From the NCBI GenBank assembly GCA_035450685.1, contig DAOTNF010000009.1, forward strand, positions 23,469-87,468: 64,000 nucleotides of DNA, given 5' to 3'. Shown here one piece after another: positions 8,753 to 17,942 of the stretch. Source of the DNA: Syntrophosphaera sp035450685 (lineage in GTDB: Bacteria; Cloacimonadota; Cloacimonadia; Cloacimonadales; Cloacimonadaceae). Position 1 is the stretch's first letter. The number at the start of each line of letters is the position of its first letter. The notes under the pieces are model-generated. The model had not been told where the DNA came from and ran no database searches. It saw only the letters and a list, made by a program, of their open reading frames with translations. Both the position numbers and the translations under genes were made by a program.

Positions 8753-8810
8753 AATACCGCGGCAATCCGCGCCTTTTATCCGCGTAAATCTGCGTGAACC
8801 ACGTAAACCG

Positions 8811-11636
8811 CTATTCGTTCCGCGGAGCGGGGAGCATGATCACGCTCAGTTTATTGCGGTCGAAGGTCAGATACTTTTTGGCAGCTTTCGCCACGGCCTT
8901 GCGGTCGATCTTGTCCACCAGCGAGGGCATTGCGAGGAATCCTTCCAGGGGTTTCTTTTGCCAGACGCTGTTGTAGATCTGGTTTAGCCAGTAGTAATTG
9001 GTGCGCAGGTCTTCCTCCAAAGTCTTGGTGAGGGTGGCTTTGGTGGAGACCAGGTAGCGTTCATCGATATAGCCCGCCCTGATGCTGTCCAGGGTGGCGA
9101 AGATAGCCCGGTTAAGCTCTTCCACCCGGGCTGGCGAACAGGCCATCATGCTGGAGAAGGTGAGGCTGGGCTTGGGATAGCGTTCCTTGCCCGGCCAGGC
9201 ATAGATCAGATAGACGCCGCTCAAATCCTCGCGGATGTTTTCGCGCAGCTTTTCATTGAGCACCAGGGTGAGGGCGTTGAGGTTCATATCGTTTTTGGGA
9301 GTGGCCTTGTAGCCGCAGTTGGTCACGTGGGAAACGAAGCTGCGGTCGCTTTCTCCCTTGCGGAAAAGCTCCAGTTTCTGGCCTTTGAACAATCTGACGC
9401 CGGCATCCACGATCCTGTCTTTGCGCCGGGCTTTGGGGAGGTTGGCCAGATAGCGGTTGGCGCAATCCAGCAGTTGCTGCTCGTCATAGTTGCCCACAAA
9501 GATGAAGGTGAAGTCGGAAAGGTCGGCAAAGCGGTCAAGATAGATCTGCTCCATACGCCGGAGGTCTATCCTGTCCAGGTCTTCCACCGTGATGGGGCGG
9601 CGATAGGGGCTGTGGCCGTACATGGCGGAACTGAGTTTGTCCCCAAAGACCTGCTGGGGGTCGAGTTCGCGGTTGGCGAGGCGGCTGCGGTAGCGCTGGA
9701 TGAAGGACTCGAAGTCCTTCTGGTTGAAGCGGGCGTTGGTGGCGTACTGGTGGATAAGCTGAAACATCAGCTCCATGTCCTTGGGCGAGCACTGGCCGCT
9801 CATCCCCTCGGAGTAAAGCCCCAGGCTGATGCCGGCGCTTGCCACCTTGCCGGCGGTGGCTTTCTGCAGGGCCATGGCGTCAAACTTGCCAAATCCGGAA
9901 TCGCGCACATAATCCGCCAGTAAGCGGGCAGCGGGGACATCCTCTGCAGGATACCGGGAATAGCCGCCGGGGCTGACAGCCTCAAAGAGCAGCTCATCGG
10001 CCTTGAAATCGGTCTTTTTCCCATAGACCACGATGCCGTTGGCGAGTTCCCATCTGCTGATGCCGGAACGGGGATAGTATTTTTCCTTTTTGAGGGGCAG
10101 GGGAGCGGGGATGGGATCCAGCAGGGGTTCGTCCAGAGCCACGTCCTCATAGGGTTCCAGTTCCAGTTCGCCCACCTCCGCGGCGATCTGCAGCAGACGC
10201 TGCTCATCCGGATATTGCAGGCCTTCCCTGGCAGGCGCGCCCAGGGCGATGACCATGTTGTTCTCGGGCACCAGTTCGCCCACCAGGCTGTTGACCGTGT
10301 CCAGATCGATGAGCTGGAGCAGCGCGCCAAGCAGTTCATATTCCTGTTGGGGGCTGAGCAGGGGACGCTGGTTGGCGATGCAGTCGATGATCTCCCAGGC
10401 AATGTCGCCGGATTCGCGGGTATCGCTGTCCGCCAGTTGGGATTCCGCGCCGCGCAGGAGGTCGAGTTTGGCGCGGTCAAGTTCGCTCGCCGTGAAGCCG
10501 TGGCGATGAACGCGTTCCGCCTCGGTGAGCATGGTGGTGAGGGCGGCCTCGGCCTTGCCTTCGCCAAACATGGAGATCAGCATGGATTGAGACATGGTGC
10601 GCAGGGCGGGGTATTCGTAGGAAAAGGCGAAGGAGAAGGGCGGATCGGCCTCTTTGCTCTTTTCTTCCAGGCGGGAGTTAAGCATGGTGTGGAAGAGGTT
10701 GCGGGCGGTTTCGTCAAAGTATTGGGGGATGGTCTGCACGCGGCGCACATCCTTTTGCCAGGAGACGGAGAGCAGGTTGCGGGGATATTCGGGATCGGTC
10801 GCCACCACGGCACGGGGCTGGGGATGGTCTGGAACCTCGAAATCCTGGCGCGGGCGGGGATCATCCCGTTTGGGGATGGGGCTAAAGAACTCCCGCACCA
10901 AAGCGAGCATATCCTGGGGGTCAAAATCGCCCACGATCACCACGCTCTGGAGGTCTGGCCGATACCAGTCATGGTAAAAGCGGCGTATGGTCTGAGGAGT
11001 GAAGGTGCTGAGCACCTCATAGGTGCCGATGGGGGCGCGTTCCGCGTAGCGCGATCCGGCAAAGACCACGGCGTTTTGGGCGTCCCGGATGCGGGTGCTG
11101 GCATCCTGTCCCATGCGCCATTCCTCGATGATCACTCCGCGTTCGCGTTCGATCTCGGCGGGGTCAAAACTCACCTGGGAAGCCATGTCGGACATGATCA
11201 GCAGACCCTTGCGCAGTTGCTCGCGGTTGGTTGTGGGCAGGCGGAAGGTGTAGGCGGTGAAGTCGTAGCTGGTCATGCCGTTGAGGCCGTTGTAATAACC
11301 CATGCCGATGGAGGAGAGGTATTCCACCATCTCGGTGCGGCCGAAGTGTTTGGTGCCGTTGAAGGCCATGTGTTCCGTGAAGTGCGCCAGGCCGCGCTGG
11401 TCTTCGTCTTCGTTCACGGAGCCAATATCCACATAGAGGCGCAGCTCGGCGATGCCTTCCGGGCGCGGGTTGCGCATGATGTAATAGCCGAGGCCGTTCT
11501 CGAGCTTGCCCGAGAGGAGATTGGGATCCTGCTCCAACTGGACGGGGATGTCCTGGGGGCGGGGAACGAGTTTGCCGGTAGCCTGCAGAAGCGTGAACAG
11601 CAGCAGGATCAGGATGAGCGGGATGAACTTTTTCAT
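8811..11636 (-). CDS. Secreted M16 family zinc peptidase (two-repeat, pitrilysin-like)
   Basis: The 941-residue protein starts with a signal peptide (MKKFIPLILILLLFTLLQAT). The inverted zinc site HFTEH is at residues 85-89 and the third ligand is probably Glu165 in ERERGVIIEEW, 76 residues after the second histidine-motif Glu as usual for M16. The second half repeats the M16 fold without the zinc residues, giving the clam-shell pair of halves in one chain. These enzymes degrade short peptides in a closed chamber. The signal peptide places it in the periplasm or outside the cell. The start codon is preceded by GGAGTAACATTAT (minus strand). Downstream, repeats separate it from the fic gene. Confidence 0.93.
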   Translation of the reverse strand: MKKFIPLILILLLFTLLQATGKLVPRPQDIPVQLEQDPNLLSGKLENGLGYYIMRNPRPEGIAELRLYVDIGSVNEDEDQRGLAHFTEHMAFNGTKHFGRTEMVEYLSSIGMGYYNGLNGMTSYDFTAYTFRLPTTNREQLRKGLLIMSDMASQVSFDPAEIERERGVIIEEWRMGQDASTRIRDAQNAVVFAGSRYAERAPIGTYEVLSTFTPQTIRRFYHDWYRPDLQSVVIVGDFDPQDMLALVREFFSPIPKRDDPRPRQDFEVPDHPQPRAVVATDPEYPRNLLSVSWQKDVRRVQTIPQYFDETARNLFHTMLNSRLEEKSKEADPPFSFAFSYEYPALRTMSQSMLISMFGEGKAEAALTTMLTEAERVHRHGFTASELDRAKLDLLRGAESQLADSDTRESGDIAWEIIDCIANQRPLLSPQQEYELLGALLQLIDLDTVNSLVGELVPENNMVIALGAPAREGLQYPDEQRLLQIAAEVGELELEPYEDVALDEPLLDPIPAPLPLKKEKYYPRSGISRWELANGIVVYGKKTDFKADELLFEAVSPGGYSRYPAEDVPAARLLADYVRDSGFGKFDAMALQKATAGKVASAGISLGLYSEGMSGQCSPKDMELMFQLIHQYATNARFNQKDFESFIQRYRSRLANRELDPQQVFGDKLSSAMYGHSPYRRPITVEDLDRIDLRRMEQIYLDRFADLSDFTFIFVGNYDEQQLLDCANRYLANLPKARRKDRIVDAGVRLFKGQKLELFRKGESDRSFVSHVTNCGYKATPKNDMNLNALTLVLNEKLRENIREDLSGVYLIYAWPGKERYPKPSLTFSSMMACSPARVEELNRAIFATLDSIRAGYIDERYLVSTKATLTKTLEEDLRTNYYWLNQIYNSVWQKKPLEGFLAMPSLVDKIDRKAVAKAAKKYLTFDRNKLSVIMLPAPRNE

Positions 11637-11741
11637 ATAATGTTACTCCAGTGGAGATGTAATGTAATTTACGAGGAGCGGTCTTGGGCTATTGCCGCTT
11701 TCCCTTTTCCCCTTTTATTAGCCGTTGCGGGGGTCATTTAG

Positions 11742-12368
11742 TCATTTGCTGGGCGGATTGAGGGTGATCAGGAACATTTCGTCCACTCCCAGGATGTTGC
11801 TGGAGTCGCCATAGACCAACTCGGTGCCGTCCTCGAAGGTGATCCGGGCAATGTAGTAGAAGTTGTTGTTGGAGGTGGCGTAAGGCACGCGGTGATATCT
11901 GCTTTCGCCGGGAGCGATGCTGCCCAGATTGGTCTCAACATACTCCTCGCCGTTCTTGTTCTTTCTCAATTCGGCTCTGTGCACGGTCTGGTTGCTGTTG
12001 TTCACCACCTTGAAGCAGGCGCGGTTGGGGGTCAGATATCCGGTTCGCCGTTCCCCGGCTTCCATGGTGAATTCGCTGCTTTCCGTGGGACGCAGTTCGT
12101 CGTCTTCCTCATAGACCATCTGGTAGGTCTCGCCTTGCGCCCAAAGCTCCACTTCGCGCGTCACGTTGCTGTTGAAGATGTGTTCACGGTCTGTGGAGAA
12201 CTTGAAGGTGTGGGCTTCACCCGGGGCCAGTTCGATCTCGGGGCTGTCTTCCATGCGCACCCAGGCCAGGTGGCTGGTATCGTTCCTGACCCAATATTCC
12301 ACTCCGGAGTCGCAGCCCGCCAGTATCAGCAGTGCCGCGAGAATCAGGATTATATATAAGCTTTTCAT
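11742..12368 (-). CDS. Lipoprotein of unknown function
   Basis: The 208-residue protein has a short signal peptide and lipobox LILAGC (Cys19). The mature part is mostly beta-strand-like and seems to hold two similar segments, each beginning with a polar Asn/Val-rich strand and a phrase about 'APGE' (ELAPGEAHTFKF and SIAPGESRYHRV). This suggests a duplicated Ig-like or jelly-roll fold. I do not recognise a family. It lies upstream of the M16 peptidase gene on the same strand with a 105-nt gap. A link in secretion or peptide capture is possible but not shown. Confidence 0.75.
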   Translation of the reverse strand: MKSLYIILILAALLILAGCDSGVEYWVRNDTSHLAWVRMEDSPEIELAPGEAHTFKFSTDREHIFNSNVTREVELWAQGETYQMVYEEDDELRPTESSEFTMEAGERRTGYLTPNRACFKVVNNSNQTVHRAELRKNKNGEEYVETNLGSIAPGESRYHRVPYATSNNNFYYIARITFEDGTELVYGDSSNILGVDEMFLITLNPPSK

Positions 12369-12437
12369 GGTTTCACCTCGTTTCTTTTGTTGATGCCAAG
12401 GTCGGTTTCCGCTCAGGATACGTCAAGAAGAAAGTTC

Positions 12438-13745
12438 TCAGAGGATATCCAGGATCAATTCTTCCCGGGGCAGGGGTTCGGGGGCAATCCGGTATGCGGC
12501 GCGGATCAGTTCCACCACGGAAGGCGCCTGGGCAGAGTCGTTGCAAAGCAGTTCGCCCAAGGGATCGCCAGCCCGCACGTAGTCTCCGATCTTGGGGATG
12601 AGCAGGGCTCCGGCGCCGTAGTCGATCTGGTCTGAAACCTTCATCCTTCCGGCTTTGACACGCACCAAGGCATAGCCGATGGCACGGCAATCGATGTGTT
12701 GGATGTAGCCGCTGTCCTGCGCAATGATCGGCAGTTTGCAACTGGCTGTCCCCATCAGGCTGTAATCCTGGAGGACGCGGGGATTTCCGCCCTGGGCGAT
12801 GATGATCTCCTCCAGCTTTTGCAGGGCTTTGCCGCTGGAGACCGCGCCGTCTATGAGTTTGGCTGCTTCCCCGGAGTCGGAGGCCAGGCCGGAGCTAAGC
12901 AGAAGTTGCGAAACCAGTTCAGTGGTGAGCAGTTTGGTGTCCGGCAGGGGATTGCCTTTCAGGTATTCGATGGCCTCGACCATCTCCAGGCCGTTGCCTA
13001 CCGCCAGTCCCAGGGGGGAATTCATGTTCGAGAACACCACCCTGACCTTCTGGCCAAAACTCTCTCCGGTGGAGACCAGCAAGGCAGCCAGTTCACGGGC
13101 ATGCCCGAGGTCAGGCATGAAGGCTCCGCTGCCAACTTTGAGGTCGATCACCAGATGCCTGCTGCCTTCGGCGATCTTTTTGCTCATGATGCTGGCGGTG
13201 ATGAGGCCGGGGCTTTCCACCGTGGCGGTCACATCCCGCAGTGCGTAGATGCGGCGGTCGGCAGGCACCAGTTCGTCGGATTGACCCACCAGGGCGAAGC
13301 CGTGCTTCTCCACCAGGGCTTTGAACTCGTCAATGCCATACTGCACGCGGAAACCGGGGATGGATTCCAGCTTGTCCAGGGTGCCGCCCGTGTGCCCCAA
13401 CCCGCGCCCGGAGATCATGGGCACGCTCAGTCCCAAGGCCGCCGCGATGGGGGCCAGCATCAGGCTGATCTTGTCGCCCACGCCGCCGGTGGAATGTTTG
13501 TCCGCCACCAGCAGATTAGCTGGAAAGGTCAGGCTGCTGCCGCTGTCGATATAGCTTTTGGTGAGCGCGGCGATCTCGGAGGCTTCCAGTCCCTGAAAGT
13601 AGATCGCCATCAGCAGGGCACTCATCTGATAGTCCGGAATCCTGCCTGCCATGAAGCCGCGGATGAACTGCGTGATCTCGCCCGGGGAAAGGGTCTGCCC
13701 CCTGCGTTTGGCGAGGATCAGCTCAACTGGATTGTAATTGCTCAT
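12438..13745 (-). CDS. Thymidine/pyrimidine-nucleoside phosphorylase
   Basis: The 435-residue length and motifs match the family that converts thymidine or uridine plus phosphate to base and (deoxy)ribose 1-phosphate. The phosphate-binding DKHSTGGVGDK is at residues 82-92, followed by PMISGRGLGHTGGTLDKLESIPGF, the family signature. The C-terminal PYNP domain contains DYGAGALLIPKIGDYV. Both DeoA and Pdp share these motifs, so which pyrimidine it prefers is not settled and no symbol is given. The start codon is 12 nt downstream of the end of the phnE-like gene on the same strand, so the two are likely cotranscribed. This fits a nucleoside salvage or catabolic role. Confidence 0.93.
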   Translation of the reverse strand: MSNYNPVELILAKRRGQTLSPGEITQFIRGFMAGRIPDYQMSALLMAIYFQGLEASEIAALTKSYIDSGSSLTFPANLLVADKHSTGGVGDKISLMLAPIAAALGLSVPMISGRGLGHTGGTLDKLESIPGFRVQYGIDEFKALVEKHGFALVGQSDELVPADRRIYALRDVTATVESPGLITASIMSKKIAEGSRHLVIDLKVGSGAFMPDLGHARELAALLVSTGESFGQKVRVVFSNMNSPLGLAVGNGLEMVEAIEYLKGNPLPDTKLLTTELVSQLLLSSGLASDSGEAAKLIDGAVSSGKALQKLEEIIIAQGGNPRVLQDYSLMGTASCKLPIIAQDSGYIQHIDCRAIGYALVRVKAGRMKVSDQIDYGAGALLIPKIGDYVRAGDPLGELLCNDSAQAPSVVELIRAAYRIAPEPLPREELILDIL

Positions 13746-13757
13746 AAAGAAAGTCCT

Positions 13758-14732
13758 TTAGCTGGCCACCAGCTTCTCGCGGATGTAGCCGCTGAAGATA
13801 TCCATCACCCACACCACCAGGGCAATCAGCCACATGATGAGGCCCACGTTGCGCCAGGCAAGCATCTGCTGCTGCTGGTTGAGCGCCAGGCCGATGCCGC
13901 CTCCGCCCACGAAACCGACGATGGTCGCCATGCGCACGTTGATGTCCCAGCGGTAGATGGTGAACGCCAGATAGGGCGCCAGGATCTGGGGTGTGACGGC
14001 ATAGCGCCAGACCTGCAGGGTGGAGGCTCCGGTGGCTTTGATGGCTTCCACCGGGCCGGGATCGATGTTTTCTATCTGTTCGGAATAAAGCTTGATCAGG
14101 GAGGCGATGGAATGAATCCACAGCGCCAGCATCCCGGCAAAAGGCCCGATGCCCACCCAGACGCAAAAAATGATCGCCCAGACGATCGCTTCGATGGAGC
14201 GGAAGACCGTGGACACGGTGCGGACAACGATGTAGGCGATCCTGCCCGGCAGGCTGCCATACATCAGGTTTTTGGCGGCGAAAAAGCTGAAAACGAAGGC
14301 GAAGGGGATGGCAAAGACCGTCGCCAGCAGCGCCAGATAGATGGTCTCCGTGAGGGCGGCCAGCATCGGCACCAATTCCTTGGGATTGGGATTAAATATG
14401 CCTTTCAGGATGTTCTGGGTGTTGGCTGCCTGGGTGAAAAAAGCAATTGGCTTCACCTCCACGATGATCCAGCCGACCACAAAGCTGATCAGGATGCCGA
14501 GGGCAGCCTCGATCTTCCAGAGCCTGCCCCGTTCACCGCTCGGAGAAAGGGCAAGTTTTCTTCCCAGGCTGTGGTCAAGGCGTCCGGTGAGCAACGCGAC
14601 CAAAGCAGGCGCGCCCAGGATCGCCCAGGCGGGCACGGAAACTCCTCCCAGGCGCAACAGCAGCCAGGCTGTGCAGCCCAGGATATAGAGCCAGAACAGA
14701 TATTCGATCGCCAGCGCTTTTAGATACTTCAT
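13758..14732 (-). CDS. phnE: PhnE-like ABC transporter permease
   Basis: The 324-residue membrane protein carries the binding-protein-dependent permease EAA loop (GPVEAIKATGASTLQVWRYAV, then GFVGGGGIG) typical of PhnE, the permease of phosphonate/phosphite importers. About six membrane segments are visible. The ATPase and binding protein (PhnC, PhnD) are not next to it; upstream is a repeat-rich gap and then valS on the other strand. Downstream it is followed by the nucleoside phosphorylase gene. It may work with transporter parts encoded elsewhere or may import another substrate. GGGGAAGG lies about 10 nt before the ATG. Confidence 0.85.
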   Translation of the reverse strand: MKYLKALAIEYLFWLYILGCTAWLLLRLGGVSVPAWAILGAPALVALLTGRLDHSLGRKLALSPSGERGRLWKIEAALGILISFVVGWIIVEVKPIAFFTQAANTQNILKGIFNPNPKELVPMLAALTETIYLALLATVFAIPFAFVFSFFAAKNLMYGSLPGRIAYIVVRTVSTVFRSIEAIVWAIIFCVWVGIGPFAGMLALWIHSIASLIKLYSEQIENIDPGPVEAIKATGASTLQVWRYAVTPQILAPYLAFTIYRWDINVRMATIVGFVGGGGIGLALNQQQQMLAWRNVGLIMWLIALVVWVMDIFSGYIREKLVAS

Positions 14733-14784
14733 GGGCGGTACCTTCCCCGCTCCGCGTTATCGGTCAAGGATTTTTTTGGGATTG

Positions 14785-14952
14785 TTTGGAGTTCGAGCCG
14801 GCAATATTGGTTTCGTGCTTATACCAGTCCCGAAGCCTGCCCGGACATCAAACGATCCACATAAGGCCGGATCATTGGTCAAGCGGTTCACGCAGATATG
14901 CGCGGATAAAAGGCGCAGATTGCCGCGGATTGGGCTGCCGAAGCATGTGGAA
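14785..14952 (+). repeat. Partial composite repeat in the phnE-valS gap
   Basis: This 331-nt gap (14733-15063) contains a decayed copy of the long inverted repeat seen at 29408-29478 (GTTTGGAGTTCGAGCCGGC at 14785, degenerate right arm near 14850). A module A copy (GGTTCACGCAG... from 14884) and the first few bases of module B (GGGCTGCCGAA) follow. The element breaks off before the other modules. Confidence 0.65.
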
Positions 14953-14985
14953 CCGCGCTTCCAGCCGCTTTGTTTCTTTATTTGC

Positions 14986-15015
14986 TTGACACCTGCGGCA
15001 TTTGGCGATTTTGGG
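14986..15015 (+). promoter_or_regulatory. Promoter-like element upstream of valS
   Basis: TTGACA at 14986-14991 is followed by GCGG and TTTGGC at the same offsets as in the lepA element on the minus strand (6954-6983). No convincing TATAAT-like box follows at 17 nt. It lies about 50-80 nt before the valS start. Confidence 0.4.
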
Positions 15016-15063
15016 TTATGTTCTTGCAAATATTTATTCTTGAGCCCGCTTTGAGGGTGGAGA

Positions 15064-17724
15064 ATGAGGAAGATTATGGAGATCAGTAAAACTTACGAAG
15101 CAAAGCAGATCGAACAGAAATGGTATAAGTTCTGGGAAGAGGGCGGCTATTTCAGGCCCGCGGGTGATTCCGCCAAAGCGCCCTTCACCGTGCTTATCCC
15201 GCCGCCCAATGTGACCGGCATCCTGCACATGGGACACGTGCTCAACAACACCCTGCAGGATGTGGTGGTGCGCTTTCACCGCATGCTCGGCGAGCCTACC
15301 CTGTGGCTGCCCGGTGTTGACCATGCCGGCATCGCCACCCAGAACGTAGTGGAAAAAGAACTGGCCAAGGAAGGCAAAAACCGCCACCAGATCGGCCGCG
15401 AAGCCATGGTGGAACTGATCTGGAAATGGAAACAGGAAAAGGGCGACCGCATCATCAGCCAGCTTAAACTGCTTGGCGCATCCTGCGATTGGGACCGCCT
15501 GCGCTTCACGATGGACGAAATGCTCTCCCGCGCGGTCAAAGAGGTCTTCGTCTCCCTCTACAACGATGGACTGATCTACAAAGGAAAATACATTATCAAC
15601 TGGTGCCCGCGCTGCGTGACCGCTTTGGCCAATGACGAGGTGGAACACGCCGATGAGTCGGGCAAGCTCTGGCACATCCGCTATCCCTTTGCCGACGGCG
15701 AGGGATACCTGATCGTCGCCACCACCCGCCCGGAAACCATGCTGGGCGACACCGCCGTGGCCGTGAATCCCAAAGACAAGCGTTACACGGACATCATCGG
15801 CCGCCAGATCGCCCTGCCCCTCACGGACAGGACGATTCCCGTGATCGCCGATGATTATGTTGATCTGGAGTTCGGCACCGGCTGCGTGAAGGTCACTCCC
15901 GCCCACGATCCCAACGACTTTGAGATCGGTCGCCGCCACGACCTGCCCCAAATCCTGGTGATGGACGAACATGGCGTGATGAACGCGGAGGCCGGAGCAG
16001 ATTTTGACGGCATGGACCGCTACGCCTGCCGCACAAAGGTGGTGGAACTGCTGGAAAAGCAGGGACTGCTGGAAAAGATCGACAAGCACGAGCACGCCGT
16101 GGGACACTGCTACCGCTGCAATACGGTGATCGAGCCTTACCTTTCCGACCAGTGGTTTGTGAAGATGAAGCCCCTCTCCGAGCGCGCCATCGAGGTCGTG
16201 GAAAGCGGCGAGGTGCGCTTCCAGCCCGAGCGCTGGACCAAGGTCTATATGCACTGGATGAACAACATCCGCGACTGGTGCATCTCCCGCCAAATCTGGT
16301 GGGGACACCGCATCCCCGCCTATTACTGCGAGGACTGCGGGCAGATGATGGTGGCGGCGGATAAGCCCGCGCGCTGCACCGCCTGCCAAAGCAGCCAGTT
16401 GCGCCAGGATGAAGACGTGCTGGACACCTGGTTTTCCAGTTGGCTGTGGCCTTTCTCGACCCTCGGCTGGCCAGAGGAAACCGATGACCTGCAACGTTTT
16501 CTGCCCACCCAGGTGCTGATCACCGCTCCGGAAATCATCTACCTTTGGGTGGCACGCATGATCATGAGCACCCTGCACTTCAGGGGCGTCATCCCCTTCG
16601 ACACCGTGCTGCTGCATGGCACCGTGCGTGACGACCTGGGGCGCAAGATGAGCAAATCGCTCGGTAACTCACCCGATCCCATCGACATCATCGACAAGGT
16701 GGGAGCCGACGCCCTACGCTTTTCCATGGTCTTCGGAACGCCCAAGGGCGCGGATGTGATCTACTCCGACTCCATCCTGGAAACCGGACGCAACTTTGCC
16801 AACAAGATCTGGAACGCCTTCCGCTTCATAATGATGAACCTGCCCGAGGATTACGTTCCCCTGCGCAAGGAAGAGCTCCGGCTTGAACTGGCAGACCGCT
16901 GGATCTACAGCCGCCTCAATGAAACCGCCCGCGACGCCGCGGAACACTACTCAAACCTGCGCCTCAACGACGCCGGGCAAAGCGTGTTCCAGTTCATCTG
17001 GGACGAATTCTGCTCCTGGTATATCGAGCTTTCCAAAGACCGCCTGCAGAGCGATGACCCCGCCATCCGCGGCACCGCGCTGTATATCCTGCTGGATGTG
17101 ATGCAGACCTCGATGCGCCTGCTGCATCCCATCATGCCCTTCATCACCGAGGAAATCTGGCAGAGCATCCGCTCCATATTCCCGCAGCCGGAGGAAGCCC
17201 TCATTGTGGCGGCCTTCCCGGCCTGCGACACCGGCGCCATCGACCCGGACATCGCGGACGACATGGCCTTCATGCAGGAAGCCATCTCCGCGGTGCGCAA
17301 CCTACGCAAGCAGCTCAACCTCAACCCCGGCGCCCGCGTCAACCTCGCCATCCGCGTGGCGGAAGACCGCCAGAAAGAACTTTTCGCGCGCTATGCCGCC
17401 TACTTCGCCAAACTCGCCAAGGTGGACGACCTGGATGTGGCGCGCGACCTTGCCAAGCCCCCGGCCTCGATAGCCGCCGTGGTGCGCAACGTGGAAATCT
17501 TCCTCCCCCTCAAGGGATTGGTGGACTTCGACGCCGAACGCGCCCGCCTCGCAAAGCAGATCGAAAAACTGGAAAAAGAACTGGCAGGCATCAATGCCAA
17601 GCTCAACAACCAGAACTTCCTGAACAACGCCAAAGCCGAGGTTGTGGAAAACGAACGCCAGCGCCTGGCGGAAACCGGCACAAAACTGTCCTTGACAAAA
17701 GACCTGCTTGCAGATTTAGAGTAA
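15064..17724 (+). CDS. valS: Valyl-tRNA synthetase
   Basis: The 886-residue protein has the class I signatures HMGH (in PPNVTGILHMGHVLNNT, the HIGH motif) and KMSKSLGN (the KMSKS motif). A large editing domain lies between them, and a C-terminal coiled coil (FDAERARLAKQIEKLEKELAGI) is typical of ValRS. It charges tRNA-Val with valine and hydrolyses mischarged Thr-tRNA. Two starts are possible: 15064 (after GAGGGTGG) and 15076 (after GAGGA), which would give MEISKTYEAKQ. The second start would remove four residues only. A tRNA gene follows 19 nt after the stop and may be cotranscribed. Confidence 0.97.
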   Translation: MRKIMEISKTYEAKQIEQKWYKFWEEGGYFRPAGDSAKAPFTVLIPPPNVTGILHMGHVLNNTLQDVVVRFHRMLGEPTLWLPGVDHAGIATQNVVEKELAKEGKNRHQIGREAMVELIWKWKQEKGDRIISQLKLLGASCDWDRLRFTMDEMLSRAVKEVFVSLYNDGLIYKGKYIINWCPRCVTALANDEVEHADESGKLWHIRYPFADGEGYLIVATTRPETMLGDTAVAVNPKDKRYTDIIGRQIALPLTDRTIPVIADDYVDLEFGTGCVKVTPAHDPNDFEIGRRHDLPQILVMDEHGVMNAEAGADFDGMDRYACRTKVVELLEKQGLLEKIDKHEHAVGHCYRCNTVIEPYLSDQWFVKMKPLSERAIEVVESGEVRFQPERWTKVYMHWMNNIRDWCISRQIWWGHRIPAYYCEDCGQMMVAADKPARCTACQSSQLRQDEDVLDTWFSSWLWPFSTLGWPEETDDLQRFLPTQVLITAPEIIYLWVARMIMSTLHFRGVIPFDTVLLHGTVRDDLGRKMSKSLGNSPDPIDIIDKVGADALRFSMVFGTPKGADVIYSDSILETGRNFANKIWNAFRFIMMNLPEDYVPLRKEELRLELADRWIYSRLNETARDAAEHYSNLRLNDAGQSVFQFIWDEFCSWYIELSKDRLQSDDPAIRGTALYILLDVMQTSMRLLHPIMPFITEEIWQSIRSIFPQPEEALIVAAFPACDTGAIDPDIADDMAFMQEAISAVRNLRKQLNLNPGARVNLAIRVAEDRQKELFARYAAYFAKLAKVDDLDVARDLAKPPASIAAVVRNVEIFLPLKGLVDFDAERARLAKQIEKLEKELAGINAKLNNQNFLNNAKAEVVENERQRLAETGTKLSLTKDLLADLE

Positions 17725-17743
17725 CAAGATATTTGCCCTGAGT

Positions 17744-17819
17744 GGGGCTATAGCTCAGTTGGGAGAGCGGAACGTTCGCAATGTTCAGGCCAGGGGTTCG
17801 AATCCCCTTAGCTCCACCA
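17744..17819 (+). tRNA. tRNA-Ala, anticodon CGC
   Basis: The 76-nt cloverleaf closes fully: acceptor GGGGCTA/TAGCTCC, D arm GCTC/GAGC, anticodon stem GAACG/TGTTC with loop TTCGCAA (anticodon CGC, reading GCG alanine codons), and T arm AGGGG-TTCGAAT-CCCCT. The CCA end is encoded. The G3-U70 wobble pair, the main alanine identity element, is present, which supports the assignment. Confidence 0.95.
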
Positions 17820-17827
17820 CTCCTTTT

Positions 17828-17856
17828 CCCGCCCTGCCACAGGGCGGTTTCTTTTT
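17828..17856 (+). terminator. Rho-independent terminator after tRNA-Ala
   Basis: CCGCCCTG and CAGGGCGG pair around a short loop and are followed by TTTCTTTTT, 9 nt after the tRNA end. It probably ends the valS-tRNA transcript. Confidence 0.88.
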
Positions 17857-17942
17857 CCTGTCAGTTTTGGCGGGCAGGAAGATTGATGTCCGGGGCTGAT
17901 TGGGGTGGTCTGTTTTTGGATCGGGTGTTCATTTGAGGCTTG

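Larger units (their letters stand above)
8337..8805 (-). repeat. Complete composite intergenic repeat, all seven modules (A-G), minus orientation
   Basis: Read on the minus strand the modules come in this order: A, the TTCACGCAG block (8767-8805); B, the four-hairpin block (8664-8752); C, the GGATCCCGGG palindrome (8609-8658); D, TTTCCACC-type tandem repeats (about 8533-8590); E, the AT-rich box with CCTATATATTATG and CTCATTTGCAT (8480-8528); F, the 47-bp palindrome (8417-8463); G, a Shine-Dalgarno (GGAGGGCGGT) and ATG (8379-8381). The ATG opens only a 14-residue frame (8337-8381). The unit fills most of the 666-nt gap between the fic and M16 genes. No transposase gene is present. Confidence 0.8.

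Noticed and set aside
10215..11741. 508-residue plus-strand frame opposite the M16 peptidase gene
   Set aside because: It is antisense to a conserved peptidase with signal peptide and zinc motif; its composition is His/Gly/Val-rich as expected of a shadow frame in GC-rich DNA.
12696..14723. 675-residue plus-strand frame opposite the phosphorylase and phnE genes
   Set aside because: It spans two recognised genes on the other strand and has no family motif.
15034..16617. 527-residue minus-strand frame opposite valS
   Set aside because: It is a shadow of valS; no start signal or conserved motif.
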